DNA of 39,891 nt from CALAEC01 sp050692915 (GTDB lineage: Bacteria > Actinomycetota > UBA4738 > CALAEC01), in contig JBOGVU010000017.1 of the NCBI GenBank assembly GCA_050692915.1, positions 1-39,891 of the forward strand, given 5' to 3'. Under the pieces are notes generated by a model. The model was given only the letters and a program-made list of their open reading frames with translations, was not told where the DNA came from and ran no database searches. This document shows, piece after piece, positions 30,445-38,736 of this stretch. A program made the position numbers and the translations under genes. The stretch's first letter is position 1; every line of letters begins with the position of its first letter.

Positions 30445-31518
30445 ATGCGTTTCAATAGTCCCGGAAGGCTGGTCGCGGCGGCGTCGATATTCGCGCTGGT
30501 AGCCGCGGCCTGTGGCGGGGCCACGCCGGAGGGCGGCGGTGGCGACGGCGATGGCGACGTCGCCGATGTCCGGATCGGCGTCGCCCTGGACGTGGGCGGG
30601 CTCGGCGACAAGTCGTTCAACGACGCCGCCAACGCGGGGCTCCAGCAGGCCATCGAGGAAGGGCTCATCTCGGAGGAGAACACGGAGCTGCTGGAGTCCA
30701 ATCAGACGGGGTCGAACCGCGACGAGAACGTGGTCAACCTCGCGGACCAGGGGTTCAACCTGATCGTCGGTGTGGGCTTCGCGTTCTCCGAGGGGATCGC
30801 GGGTCTGGCGACCGAGTATCCGGACCAGAGCTTCGCCATCGTCGACGGTTTCGCCAATTTCGTGAATGAGGAGCTCACGAACGTGGCCGACCTCACGTTC
30901 AAGGAGCACGAGGGCTCCTACCTGGTCGGCATCGCCGCCGGCATGCAGACGGAGACCCAGACCGTCGGGTTCCTCGGCGGCCAGGAGGGGACCGGCCTGA
31001 TCGAGAAGTTCCAGGCCGGGTTCGAGGCCGGGGTGGTGTCCGTGTGTCCCGACTGCGAGATCCTGGTCGAGTACATCGGCGACTCCACCCAGGCGTTCGT
31101 CGACCCCACGCGAGGCGAAGCGCTGTCGGCCTCGATGTACGACGGGGGCGCCGACGTCGTGTACCACGCGGCCGGTCAGTCCGGGCTCGGCCTGTTCGCC
31201 GCGGCCGACGACGCAGACATGTGGGCCATCGGGGTGGACTCCGACCAGTACGAGGTCCTGGCGGACAACCCCGAGCAGCAGGAGCACATCCTGACCTCGA
31301 TGCTCAAGCGGGTGGACACTGCGGTGTACGAGGCCATCGCCCAGGCGGTGGACGGGTCGTTCGAGCCGGGGTTCCAGGTCTTTGGCCTGGCCGAGGAGGG
31401 CGTCGACTACGCCGACAGCAACCCTGCTTTGAGCGACGAGATCAAGGCCGAGATGGACACGGCCAAGGCGGCCATCATCGCGGGCGAGATCACGGTGCCG
31501 GAGGAGCCAGCGGGCTAG
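30445..31518 (+). CDS. BMP-family nucleoside-binding lipoprotein
   Basis: A 357-residue extracytoplasmic binding protein. A signal peptide ends in the lipobox VAAAC (Cys 23), then a Gly/Asp linker. The mature domain is of the basic membrane protein/PnrA type: IGVALDVGGLGDKSFNDAANAGL, ESNQTGSNRDENVVNLADQG, VGVGFAFSEGI, and the later VVYHAAGQSGLGLF and AIGVDSDQY. This family binds purine or other nucleosides. ATG 30445 has a strong GGGAGGGG site. The ATPase gene follows after 9 bases, then two permeases, forming one uptake system. Confidence 0.94.
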   Translation: MRFNSPGRLVAAASIFALVAAACGGATPEGGGGDGDGDVADVRIGVALDVGGLGDKSFNDAANAGLQQAIEEGLISEENTELLESNQTGSNRDENVVNLADQGFNLIVGVGFAFSEGIAGLATEYPDQSFAIVDGFANFVNEELTNVADLTFKEHEGSYLVGIAAGMQTETQTVGFLGGQEGTGLIEKFQAGFEAGVVSVCPDCEILVEYIGDSTQAFVDPTRGEALSASMYDGGADVVYHAAGQSGLGLFAAADDADMWAIGVDSDQYEVLADNPEQQEHILTSMLKRVDTAVYEAIAQAVDGSFEPGFQVFGLAEEGVDYADSNPALSDEIKAEMDTAKAAIIAGEITVPEEPAG

Positions 31519-31527
31519 CCGGAAGGG

Positions 31528-33075
31528 ATGACGGCCCAGACGAACAGGCACGACGACGAAGCGGGGCGCGAGGGCGCCCCGCTCGTCGTCATGGAGGCCA
31601 TCACCAAGCGCTTCCCCGGCGTGGTGGCCAACAACGGGGTCGATCTGGAGCTCCGCGAGGGGGAGATCCACGCCCTGGTCGGGGAGAACGGCGCCGGGAA
31701 GTCGACCCTGATGCGCATCCTGTACGGCCTCTACCCGCCCGAAGGAGGCCGGATCGCGGTCCGAGGGAGCGATGTTCGCATCCACTCGCCCCGGCAGGCG
31801 ATCGCCCTGGGCATCGGGATGGTGCACCAGCACTTCGTGCTGGTCGATCGGTTCACCGTGACAGAGAACATCGTGCTCGGCGCGGAGGGCGGAGCGGTGG
31901 TCGACTTCGACGAGGCAGCGGATCGGGTCAAGGAGCTGGCCGAGGATTACGGGTTCGCGGTGGACCCCTCCAGCCGGGTGGAGGACCTTTCCGTGGGCCA
32001 GGAGCAGCGGGTGGAGATCCTGAAGGCCCTGTATCGGGGGGTGGATCTCCTTATCCTCGACGAGCCGACGGCGGTTCTCACCCCCTCCGAGGCGACTGAG
32101 CTGTTCGAGAACCTCCGGAAGCTCCGAGCGGACGGCAAGACCGTGGTGTTCATCAGCCACAAGCTGGACGAGGTCCTGGCCATCGCCGACCGGATCACCG
32201 TTCTCCGGCGGGGGCAGGTCGTGGGGGAGACGGCCCCCGCCCAGACCTCGAAGGAGCAGCTGGCCGAGATGATGGTCGGCCGGCCGGTCCTGTTTCGGCT
32301 CGAGAAGCCCGTGGTCTCCCCGGGTGAGGCGGTCCTCCGTGTGGAGGACCTGAAGGTCGCCGACAAGCTGAATGGCGTGGACCTGGAGGTGCGCTCGGGC
32401 GAGATCCTTGGCGTGGCGGGGGTCGAGGGGAACGGCCAGCGAGAGCTGGCCGAGGCACTTATCGGGCTCCAACCGCCCGATGCCGGACGGGTCCTCCTGG
32501 AGGGGAGTGACGTCGCGGGAGAGACCGTGGGGGAGATCCGCCGGCGGGGGGTGGCCTACATCCCCGAGGATCGGCACGAGCGAGGCCTGGTCCTGCAGAT
32601 GACGTTGTGGGAGAACTCGGTACTGGGCCGTCAATCGAGGCGAGGGGTGGTCGGCCGCCTGGGGATACTCCTGATCAGGAAGATCAAGGTGTGGGCGGCC
32701 CGCCTGATCAAGGCCTTCGACGTTCGGGCCAGTTCGATCCAGGTGCCGGCGGCCACCCTGTCCGGGGGGAACCAGCAGAAGCTGATCCTGGCTCGGGAGC
32801 TGGAGGAGACGCCTCGCCTGCTGATCGCCCATCAGCCGACCCGGGGGCTGGACGTGGGGGCCATCGAGTTCGTGTGGCGGAAGATCCTGGAGCAGAAGGC
32901 CCTGGGCGCAGGGGTCCTCCTCATCTCCGCCGAGCTGGAAGAGATCTACGAGCTGTCCGATCGGATCCTGACGATCTACGAGGGCCGGATCACGGGCGAG
33001 TACGCCGGCGACGCCCCGCCCGCAGAGATCGGGATCGGCATGACCGGCGGCCGAGTTGCGGCGGACGCGGGCTGA
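31528..33075 (+). CDS. BMP-type nucleoside ABC transporter, duplicated ATP-binding subunit
   Basis: A 515-residue protein with two ATPase halves. NBD1 has Walker A GENGAGKST (about 52-60), LSVGQEQR as signature, and LLILDEPTAVL. NBD2 has the degenerate P-loop GVEGNGQRE, signature LSGGNQQK, and LLIAHQPTRGLDVGA where the Walker B Asp-Glu is replaced by His-Gln. A degenerate second half is normal in this family of sugar/nucleoside importers. A cytosolic energiser for the two permeases that follow. ATG 31528 has a weak GAAGGG site and follows the binding protein by 9 bases; the stop shares one base with the next start. Confidence 0.94.
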   Translation: MTAQTNRHDDEAGREGAPLVVMEAITKRFPGVVANNGVDLELREGEIHALVGENGAGKSTLMRILYGLYPPEGGRIAVRGSDVRIHSPRQAIALGIGMVHQHFVLVDRFTVTENIVLGAEGGAVVDFDEAADRVKELAEDYGFAVDPSSRVEDLSVGQEQRVEILKALYRGVDLLILDEPTAVLTPSEATELFENLRKLRADGKTVVFISHKLDEVLAIADRITVLRRGQVVGETAPAQTSKEQLAEMMVGRPVLFRLEKPVVSPGEAVLRVEDLKVADKLNGVDLEVRSGEILGVAGVEGNGQRELAEALIGLQPPDAGRVLLEGSDVAGETVGEIRRRGVAYIPEDRHERGLVLQMTLWENSVLGRQSRRGVVGRLGILLIRKIKVWAARLIKAFDVRASSIQVPAATLSGGNQQKLILARELEETPRLLIAHQPTRGLDVGAIEFVWRKILEQKALGAGVLLISAELEEIYELSDRILTIYEGRITGEYAGDAPPAEIGIGMTGGRVAADAG

Positions 33076-34253
33076 TGGCCGTGGCCACCCGCCCGGAAGC
33101 GCCCCCCCTCCCCCCGGCCCCTGAGCGCCGGCTCCGTCGGCCGTGGATCGATGCGATGGTGGTTCAGGCGGTGGCGGTGGTCGCCGCAGTGGCGTTCACC
33201 GGGCTGGTGGGGAGCGCCATCATCCTGTCCTACGGAGAGAGCCCACTGTTCGTGTACTCGACCATATGGCAATTCTCCACCTCCCGGGCCTCCGACGTCG
33301 CCAGGGTGTTGGAGCAGGCCACGCCGCTGATCTTCTCGGCGCTGGCCGTCTCGGTCGCCTTCAAGGCCGGCATGTTCAACATCGGCGTCGAGGGCCAGTA
33401 CATCGTGGGGATGATGACCGCCACCATGGCCGCGGTGTGGCTCGACCTCCCGGCGGTCATCCACCTCCCGGTGGTCGTCATGGCCGCCATGGCCGGGTCG
33501 ATGACCTGGGCGTTCGTCCCGGCCATCCTCAAGGTGAAGACGGGGGCCCACGAGGTGGTCACCACGATCATGATGAACGGTATCTCGGTCAGCCTGGTGG
33601 CCTGGGCGCTCCTCAATCCGCTGAGGACGTCCGACACCGGCTTCGTCGATCTGCGGAGCGACCGGTTCCCCGAGAGCGCGACTATCCCTCCCCTGGCCCC
33701 GGCCCTGGGCCTGGAGGACCAGATCCCCTCGTCGGCCCACCTGACCTGGCTGTTCCCACTGGCCTTGCTGGCCTGCGCGGCCGTGTGGTTCCTGCTGTTC
33801 CGGACCCGTCTGGGCTACGAGGCCCGGGCCGTGGGGGCCTCGCCCGGCTCGGCGGAGGCCGGGGGGATCTCGATCGGCGCCATCCAGCTCAAGGTGTTCC
33901 TGATCTCCGGTGCCCTGGCCGGGTTCGTCGGGCTGAACTACCTGTTGGGCGACGCCGGGTTCTTCGGGGTGAACTACGAGACCACGCTGGGCTTCACGGG
34001 GATCGCCGTGGCCTTCCTGGGACGCAACCACCCGGTGGGGATCCTCCTCTCCGCCCTGCTGTTCGGGGTCCTGTTCCGTGGGGAGGACGGCGTGGCCGTG
34101 GCCACAGACCTGCCTCGGGAGATCACCGTGATCCTGGAGGGCCTCCTGATCCTGTCGGTGGTGGTGGCCTACGAGATCGCCCGCCGGGTCCGGCTACGGC
34201 GGCAGGCGGAGATCATCCGCCAGGAGGAAGGTGAGTCTCGTGCCGCTGCTTGA
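33075..34253 (+). CDS. BMP-type nucleoside ABC transporter, permease 1
   Basis: A 392-residue permease with about nine or ten predicted helices. Family marks are ATPLIFSALAVSVAFKAGMFNIGVEGQ, KTGAHEVVTTIMMNGI and LGYEARAVGASPGSAEAGGI. The N-terminus has a Pro/Arg-rich cytosolic stretch before the first helix. The start ATG 33075 overlaps the ATPase stop by one base, and the end overlaps permease 2 by 23 bases. Confidence 0.93.
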   Translation: MAVATRPEAPPLPPAPERRLRRPWIDAMVVQAVAVVAAVAFTGLVGSAIILSYGESPLFVYSTIWQFSTSRASDVARVLEQATPLIFSALAVSVAFKAGMFNIGVEGQYIVGMMTATMAAVWLDLPAVIHLPVVVMAAMAGSMTWAFVPAILKVKTGAHEVVTTIMMNGISVSLVAWALLNPLRTSDTGFVDLRSDRFPESATIPPLAPALGLEDQIPSSAHLTWLFPLALLACAAVWFLLFRTRLGYEARAVGASPGSAEAGGISIGAIQLKVFLISGALAGFVGLNYLLGDAGFFGVNYETTLGFTGIAVAFLGRNHPVGILLSALLFGVLFRGEDGVAVATDLPREITVILEGLLILSVVVAYEIARRVRLRRQAEIIRQEEGESRAAA

Positions 34254-35181
34254 TCTGGGGGCGGCCATCGCCATCGGCCTGTCCTACTTCACGATCATCT
34301 ATCTGACCGGGCTGGGCGGACTGTTCAGCGAGCGCTCGGGGATCGTGAACATCGGCCTGGAGGGCCTGATGATCGTCGGCACCGTGATGGGGGCCTGGGG
34401 CGCCATCAACTGGGGGCCTGTGGCCGGGCTGGCCATCGGTGCGACCTCCGGGCTCCTGTTCTCGATGGTCCACGCCGTGGCCACGGTGACCTTCCGGGTG
34501 GACCACATCGTGTCGGGCGTGGTGATCAACGTGGTGGCCCTGGGGCTGGCCCGGTTCCTCTCCCAGCTGTTCTTCGGCTCGGCGTCCCAGTCGACCTCGG
34601 GCGTGCCGAACTTCGGCACGATCGACATCCCGCTGCTGTCCTCGCTCCCGGCCGGTCTGGGCCGGGCGTTCCAGGACATGTCGCCGATGACCCTCATCGC
34701 CTTCGCCCTGGTCTTCCCGGTCATATTCGCCCTGAAGCGGACCCGGTTCGGGCTCCGGCTCCGGTCCGCCGGAGAGAACCCCGAGGCCACCCGGACCCTG
34801 GGTGTCCGGGTGGCGCCGCTCCGGTACTCGGGGGTGGCCCTGTCTGGGTTGCTGGCCGGGCTCTCGGGAGCGTTCCTGGCCATCGAGGTGAACGCGCTGT
34901 ACCAGGAGGGGCAGACCCAGGGGCTTGGGTTCATCGCCCTGGCCGCGCTGATCCTGGGGAACTGGTCGCCGACCCGCCTGATGGTGGGAGCGCTCCTGTT
35001 CGGGTTCGCCCAGGCCATCCCCCTGCGGTTGGACGACGCCCCCATCATTGGGGTGCTCCCCGATCAGTTCGTCCGGATGATCCCCTACATCGTCACGATC
35101 GTGGCCATCGCGGGGTTCGTGGGACGGGTGCAACCACCGGCGGCGGCGGGCAAGGCATACGAGGGCGCCGGCGGGACGTAG
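34231..35181 (+). CDS. BMP-type nucleoside ABC transporter, permease 2
   Basis: A 316-residue permease with eight to ten helices, paired with permease 1. Motifs are GLFSERSGIVNIGLEGLMI, FRVDHIVSGVVINVVALGL, RFGLRLRSAGENPEATRTLGV and LGFIALAALILGNW. GTG 34231 is close (3 bases) to an AGGAGG site, and GTG 34240 in the same frame is 12 bases away; either could start translation, inside the end of permease 1. It is the last gene of the operon and converges on the PNPOx-like gene 3 bases away. Confidence 0.92.
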   Translation: MSLVPLLDLGAAIAIGLSYFTIIYLTGLGGLFSERSGIVNIGLEGLMIVGTVMGAWGAINWGPVAGLAIGATSGLLFSMVHAVATVTFRVDHIVSGVVINVVALGLARFLSQLFFGSASQSTSGVPNFGTIDIPLLSSLPAGLGRAFQDMSPMTLIAFALVFPVIFALKRTRFGLRLRSAGENPEATRTLGVRVAPLRYSGVALSGLLAGLSGAFLAIEVNALYQEGQTQGLGFIALAALILGNWSPTRLMVGALLFGFAQAIPLRLDDAPIIGVLPDQFVRMIPYIVTIVAIAGFVGRVQPPAAAGKAYEGAGGT

Positions 35182-35184
35182 CGG

Positions 35185-35970
35185 CTAGGCCGAGCCGAGC
35201 GAGGGCGTGAGCTCGGCGATCACACAGGACGACGTCTTCCACTTCTTTATGGCGTCCTGAGGTGGACCGTGCCGGTCGCGCCGTCGGTCCGCCAGGACGG
35301 CGGCCAGCCCGTCGAACTCGGGGCTGTCCGGCTCGACCAGGCGGACGGCGGCATGGAAGCGGCCCGCTCGGGTCTCCCGGTACTTGTGCCGAGTTACCAC
35401 GACCAGCTCGGCGGCGTCGGGGAGCCCGGGGATCTGCTGCTCTCCGGTGGCCTGGTCGTCGGAGTGGAGCATGTAGATCCGTCCGCGGTCGTACGCGAAC
35501 CACACCGGGAGCGTGTGGTCCCGGCCGTTCGACTCCACCCCGACCCACAGGACGTCCGACTTCTTGATGGCGTCCTCGACGTCGGGCGGGACGGCGCCGG
35601 GCGCCGTGAGGAGGACCTGGAACTCGACCTGGCCCTGGACCTCGCCGTCGATCACGAACGAGGCGGCGTAGATCCCCGCCTCCTCCAGGAAGGCGTCGTC
35701 GATCTCGTCCGCGACCCGGGTGAGGTCCATCTGCCCCGTCATCCGCCGAACCCGCTCCTCGGTCCGGTAGGCGATCCGTCCCGACGGCGCCACGAGCTCG
35801 ACGTGCTCCTCGACGTGTCCCTGGGGAGCCTTCCAGTACCGCACCGCGGAGAAGGGAAGGACGCGGCCCGGGATGCTGATCGTGAACACCACCGGCGCGG
35901 CGCCCTCGCCCTCGGACTCCAGGATCCGTGAGTCGACGACCGTGGCGAAGACGAGCTCGGCCCTGGGCAC
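35185..35970 (-). CDS. Protein with possible C-terminal PNPOx-like split barrel
   Basis: A 261-residue protein. The N-terminal ~120 residues form an unrecognised beta-rich domain (LVFATVVDSRILES, VVFTISIPGRVLPFSAVRYW). The C-terminal part reads like a pyridoxamine-phosphate-oxidase-type flavin or heme-binding barrel: DVLWVGVESNGRDHTLPVWF, YMLHSDDQATGEQQIPGL, ELVVVTRHKYRET, AGRFHAAVRLVEPDSPEFD. The pattern fits this fold, but I see no clear F420 or FMN signature. The frame is open far upstream, but GTG 35970 has TATCCT 7 bp before it and starts the sensible protein. It converges on the transporter operon and lies downstream of the DUF2342 gene on the same strand. Confidence 0.65.
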   Translation of the reverse strand: MPRAELVFATVVDSRILESEGEGAAPVVFTISIPGRVLPFSAVRYWKAPQGHVEEHVELVAPSGRIAYRTEERVRRMTGQMDLTRVADEIDDAFLEEAGIYAASFVIDGEVQGQVEFQVLLTAPGAVPPDVEDAIKKSDVLWVGVESNGRDHTLPVWFAYDRGRIYMLHSDDQATGEQQIPGLPDAAELVVVTRHKYRETRAGRFHAAVRLVEPDSPEFDGLAAVLADRRRDRHGPPQDAIKKWKTSSCVIAELTPSLGSA

Positions 35971-35977
35971 GGCGCGA

Positions 35978-35983
35978 AGGATA
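35978..35983 (-). promoter_or_regulatory. -10 box for the leaderless PNPOx-like gene
   Basis: TATCCT on the minus strand, 7 bp before GTG 35970, with no ribosome binding site. Confidence 0.55.
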
Positions 35984-35993
35984 CCAGCGGCGG

Positions 35994-37157
35994 TCAGGCC
36001 ATGCGGGCGAGCCACAGACGGGGCTCTTCGAGCTCGGGCATCGAGGGGAGCGCCTCGGCAGACTCCCACATGCGGGCCAGGGTGAGCTCGTCGGTGGCCT
36101 CGGCCACGTGATCGCAGAACGCCCTGCCGAGCCGGTACTGCTCCAGCTTCACCTCGATGCCCAGGAGCCGCTCGACCGCCCGTTCTTCCTGGCTGCGGCC
36201 CTCGTGCCGACGCCGGACCGCCTCGTCGATCCGGGAGAACCCCGCGAGCCGCTCCTTCCCGATGACGGAAACGACGTGGTCGGCGTGGCCCTCGGCCGCG
36301 GCCATGAAGGCCTGGACCCGCCGGAGGAGCAGGCGCTGCTCGTCGGTGAGCTCGCCGGCGAGGAGGTCGCCCCCCAGTGCCTCGGTCACCCTCTCCGGGT
36401 CGGACAGGTCGAGGCCCTCGAGCCGGTCCTGGAGCTCGGCCAGGTCGAACTCCAGCGCGCCGGCGATCTCCCGGACCAGGCCGAGGAAGTGCTCCCGGAC
36501 CCACGGCCGCCCCAGATCGAACGCGTGAGTCGTCTCGTGCATGGCCACCCAGGCACGGAGCTCGTCGGGCGGCAGGGACCACTCCTTCTCGAAGGCGGCG
36601 ATGTTCGGGATCACGAACAGGAGCGCGGGCTGGTCGGTCCGCGGCAGGGGGAGCTCGTACTGGCCCAGCACCCGCTGCCCCAGCGCGCCGAGGACCGCCC
36701 CCACCTGGGCCCCCATGAGCAGGGGCGTCATCCGCTCCAGGACCGCTTCGAGCATCTGGGCACCTTCCGCGGCCTCGGCCGGCTCCTCCCCGCGGGCCGT
36801 TTGGAGCGCTCGGGCCATCCGCTCGGCCGTCGGCTCGAACAGGCCGTGGAGGCCTCGCACGTTCGCCTCCACCCACTCGGCCCGGCGCACCGCTCGGACC
36901 CTGGTGACCTCGGGCGGCGCGTCCATCCCGGTGAGCTCGGCCACGGTGAGCTCGGCCATCCGGACCGCGCCCTCCAACCCCTGCCGGTCCTCCTCGGTGG
37001 GGGCCGGGTCGTCCTGGCCCCACGTCGCCGAGGCGATCCCCACCTGCCGGGCCAGCTCCCAGTTCACCGGGCCGGAGCCGGACAGCAGGACGCGCTGAAG
37101 CTCCCGCAGCAGCGGCACGTCGGCGAACGCGTCCTCGGGCAGGCCTTGATCGCTCAC
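35994..37157 (-). CDS. DUF2342 zinc-dependent metalloprotease (coenzyme F420-associated family)
   Basis: A 387-residue cytosolic protein of the DUF2342 family. The zinc motif HETTH (H207, E208, H211) continues into AFDLGRPWVREHF, as in this group. Other marks are NWELARQVGIASATWG near the start, MGAQVGAVLGALGQRVLGQYELPLP, VIPNIAAFE and EGHADHVVS, whose acidic residue may be a third ligand. The family is mainly actinobacterial; some members are annotated as associated with coenzyme F420 biosynthesis, but no activity is known to me. GTG 37157 is preferred over a longer frame to 37250, which overlaps the mini-ORF region upstream. No clear ribosome binding site; GATGAT lies 6 bp upstream. Confidence 0.88.
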   Translation of the reverse strand: MSDQGLPEDAFADVPLLRELQRVLLSGSGPVNWELARQVGIASATWGQDDPAPTEEDRQGLEGAVRMAELTVAELTGMDAPPEVTRVRAVRRAEWVEANVRGLHGLFEPTAERMARALQTARGEEPAEAAEGAQMLEAVLERMTPLLMGAQVGAVLGALGQRVLGQYELPLPRTDQPALLFVIPNIAAFEKEWSLPPDELRAWVAMHETTHAFDLGRPWVREHFLGLVREIAGALEFDLAELQDRLEGLDLSDPERVTEALGGDLLAGELTDEQRLLLRRVQAFMAAAEGHADHVVSVIGKERLAGFSRIDEAVRRRHEGRSQEERAVERLLGIEVKLEQYRLGRAFCDHVAEATDELTLARMWESAEALPSMPELEEPRLWLARMA

Positions 37158-37217
37158 CTCTCTATCATCCCACCCCCGCGCGGATAGGCCCTCCTCGGCT
37201 TCCCGAGCGACCCCTGG

Positions 37218-37223
37218 TACGAT
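37218..37223 (+). promoter_or_regulatory. -10 box upstream of mreB and its mini-ORF
   Basis: TACGAT, 6 bp before GTG 37230 of an 11-codon ORF. The same promoter would give mreB a leader of about 32 bases. Confidence 0.5.
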
Positions 37224-37229
37224 GCCGCG

Positions 37230-37265
37230 GTGCGACTTCCCCGCCTGCATCGCACACTGGCGTGA
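37230..37265 (+). CDS. Possible leaderless 11-codon mini-ORF coupled to mreB
   Basis: The ORF reads VRLPRLHRTLA then TGA (37263-37265). GTG 37230 follows TACGAT by 6 bp, the same spacing as several leaderless genes here. The stop overlaps the mreB GTG as GTGA (37262-37265), the form used between coupled genes throughout this window. mreB has no ribosome binding site of its own, so ribosomes ending here may start mreB. No frame conservation can be tested from one genome; it may also be chance. Confidence 0.35.
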   Translation: MRLPRLHRTLA

Positions 37266-38278
37266 AACGCGTCGGCGACCTCGCCATCGACCTGGGGACG
37301 GCCAACACGCTCGTCTACCAGGAGGGCAAGGGCATCGTCTACGACGAGCCCTCGGTCATCGCCATGGACGCCCGGGAGGGCGACGTCCTGGCCATCGGCG
37401 AGGAGGCCTGGGAGATGATCGGGCGGACCCCGTCCAGGATCGTGGCCGTCCGTCCCCTCCGGCGCGGGGCCATCACCGACTACGACGTCACCAGCCAGAT
37501 GATCCGGCTGATCTTCCGCCGGGTGGGCGTGACCCGATTCGCCCGACCGAAGGCGCTGATCTGCGTCCCCTCTGCCATCACCGAGGTCGAGCGGCGTGCG
37601 GTTCGGGACGCCGCCACATCGGCCGGAGCCCGGGCCGTGTCGCTCATCGAGGAGCCCATGGCCGCGGCGATCGGGGCCGGCCTGCCGGTCCACGAGCCCC
37701 TCGGCAACCTCATCGTCGACGTCGGCGGGGGCACGTCCGAGGTGGCCATGGTGTCGATGGGCGGGATCATCGCCAAGCGCTCCCTGCGTATCGGCGGCTT
37801 CGACATGGACGAGGTGGTCCAGCGGCACCTCCGCCGGACGTACGGGGTGGCCATCGGAGAGCGGGCGGCGGAGCAGGTGAAGATCGCCTCGGGCAGCGCG
37901 TACCCGGTCACCGGGGTCGGGCCCGCCCGCATCAAGGGCAGGGAGATCTCCACCGGGATGCCGAAGGAGATCGAGGTCAGCCCCGAGGAGGTCCGCGAGA
38001 TCCTCACCGAGCCGGTCGTCGCCGTTGTGAACGCCACGAAGGGATGCCTGGCCGAGAGCGATCCCGAGCTCGGGCAGGACGTGCTCGAGCGCGGGATGTT
38101 CGTCACCGGGGGCGGCTCGCTCCTCCGCGGCCTGGACACCCTCCTGGCTCACGAGTGCGAGGTCCCGGTGCACCTCACGGACTCGCCTCTCCGGACCGTG
38201 GTCCTGGGCGCGGGGAAGTGCCTGGAGCTGATGACCCAGGAGGCCGGCCTGTTCGGCGGCAGCCCCTGGCTCCGCTGA
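37262..38278 (+). CDS. mreB: MreB/Mbl-like rod-shape actin homologue
   Basis: A 338-residue bacterial actin. The ATP-binding motifs are phosphate-1 IDLGTANTLVY (9-19), connect-1 LICVPSAITEVERRAV, phosphate-2 IVDVGGGTSEVAMVSMGG, adenosine motif MFVTGGGSLLRGLD, all intact. The length is normal. MreB filaments direct lateral cell-wall synthesis in rods; many actinobacteria lack it or use it for spores. No mreC, mreD, pbp2 or rodA follows, so this is not the usual mre operon. Start GTG 37262 overlaps the stop of a mini-ORF. The upstream neighbour (DUF2342) is divergent. Confidence 0.93.
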   Translation: MKRVGDLAIDLGTANTLVYQEGKGIVYDEPSVIAMDAREGDVLAIGEEAWEMIGRTPSRIVAVRPLRRGAITDYDVTSQMIRLIFRRVGVTRFARPKALICVPSAITEVERRAVRDAATSAGARAVSLIEEPMAAAIGAGLPVHEPLGNLIVDVGGGTSEVAMVSMGGIIAKRSLRIGGFDMDEVVQRHLRRTYGVAIGERAAEQVKIASGSAYPVTGVGPARIKGREISTGMPKEIEVSPEEVREILTEPVVAVVNATKGCLAESDPELGQDVLERGMFVTGGGSLLRGLDTLLAHECEVPVHLTDSPLRTVVLGAGKCLELMTQEAGLFGGSPWLR

Positions 38279-38292
38279 CGTTACGCCCGGTC

Positions 38293-38637
38293 CTAGCTCC
38301 CGAGCCGCCTGAAGTACTCATCGAGCTGGAGCTTGATAGCCCAGCCGATCATGGTCAGCACGACGACCGCCACACCCGCCACGATCGCGATCGTCAGGAT
38401 CAGGCGGACCAGCGAGAGTGCCGGGGGCGGGCGGTCGTCGGCCCGGACCGGCTCGGAGGACGGGAGCATGACGAAGGCGTCGTGTCTGGGTTCCTCCGAC
38501 AGCACCCAGGAGGGCTCCGGGACAGAGACCTTCCGAGGCGCCTTCTCGCCACCGCGGCGATCGGACGGGGCCATGGCCCACCAGACCACGGCGGCCGAGA
38601 GGCCTGCGGCCACGACCAAGATCACCAGGGATTCCAC
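38293..38637 (-). CDS. Small protein with two transmembrane segments
   Basis: A 114-residue protein: an N-terminal membrane helix (ESLVILVVAAGLSAAVVWWA, 2-21), a charged Pro-rich middle of about 50 residues, a second helix (IAIVAGVAVVVLTMIGWAI, about 84-102) and a short tail KLQLDEYFRRLGS. I recognise no family. Both ends are probably on the same side. GTG 38637 starts it; no clear promoter or ribosome binding site is seen. It lies between mreB (convergent) and the PDZ/Lon-like protease (divergent). Confidence 0.65.
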   Translation of the reverse strand: MESLVILVVAAGLSAAVVWWAMAPSDRRGGEKAPRKVSVPEPSWVLSEEPRHDAFVMLPSSEPVRADDRPPPALSLVRLILTIAIVAGVAVVVLTMIGWAIKLQLDEYFRRLGS

Positions 38638-38736
38638 GCCGCACTCGCCTCCCGGATCGGCTCGGGTCCAGTGTAAGCCCGGCCGTAGATAGAGGTGGCG
38701 GGCACGGTAGCCTTAGCCCGAGGATGGGAGGTCCCA

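Noticed and set aside
30337..32832. 831-codon minus-strand open frame opposite the BMP transporter genes
   Set aside because: It is antisense to two genes with clear lipobox and Walker motifs, and its translation shows no domain. It is an artefact of high GC.
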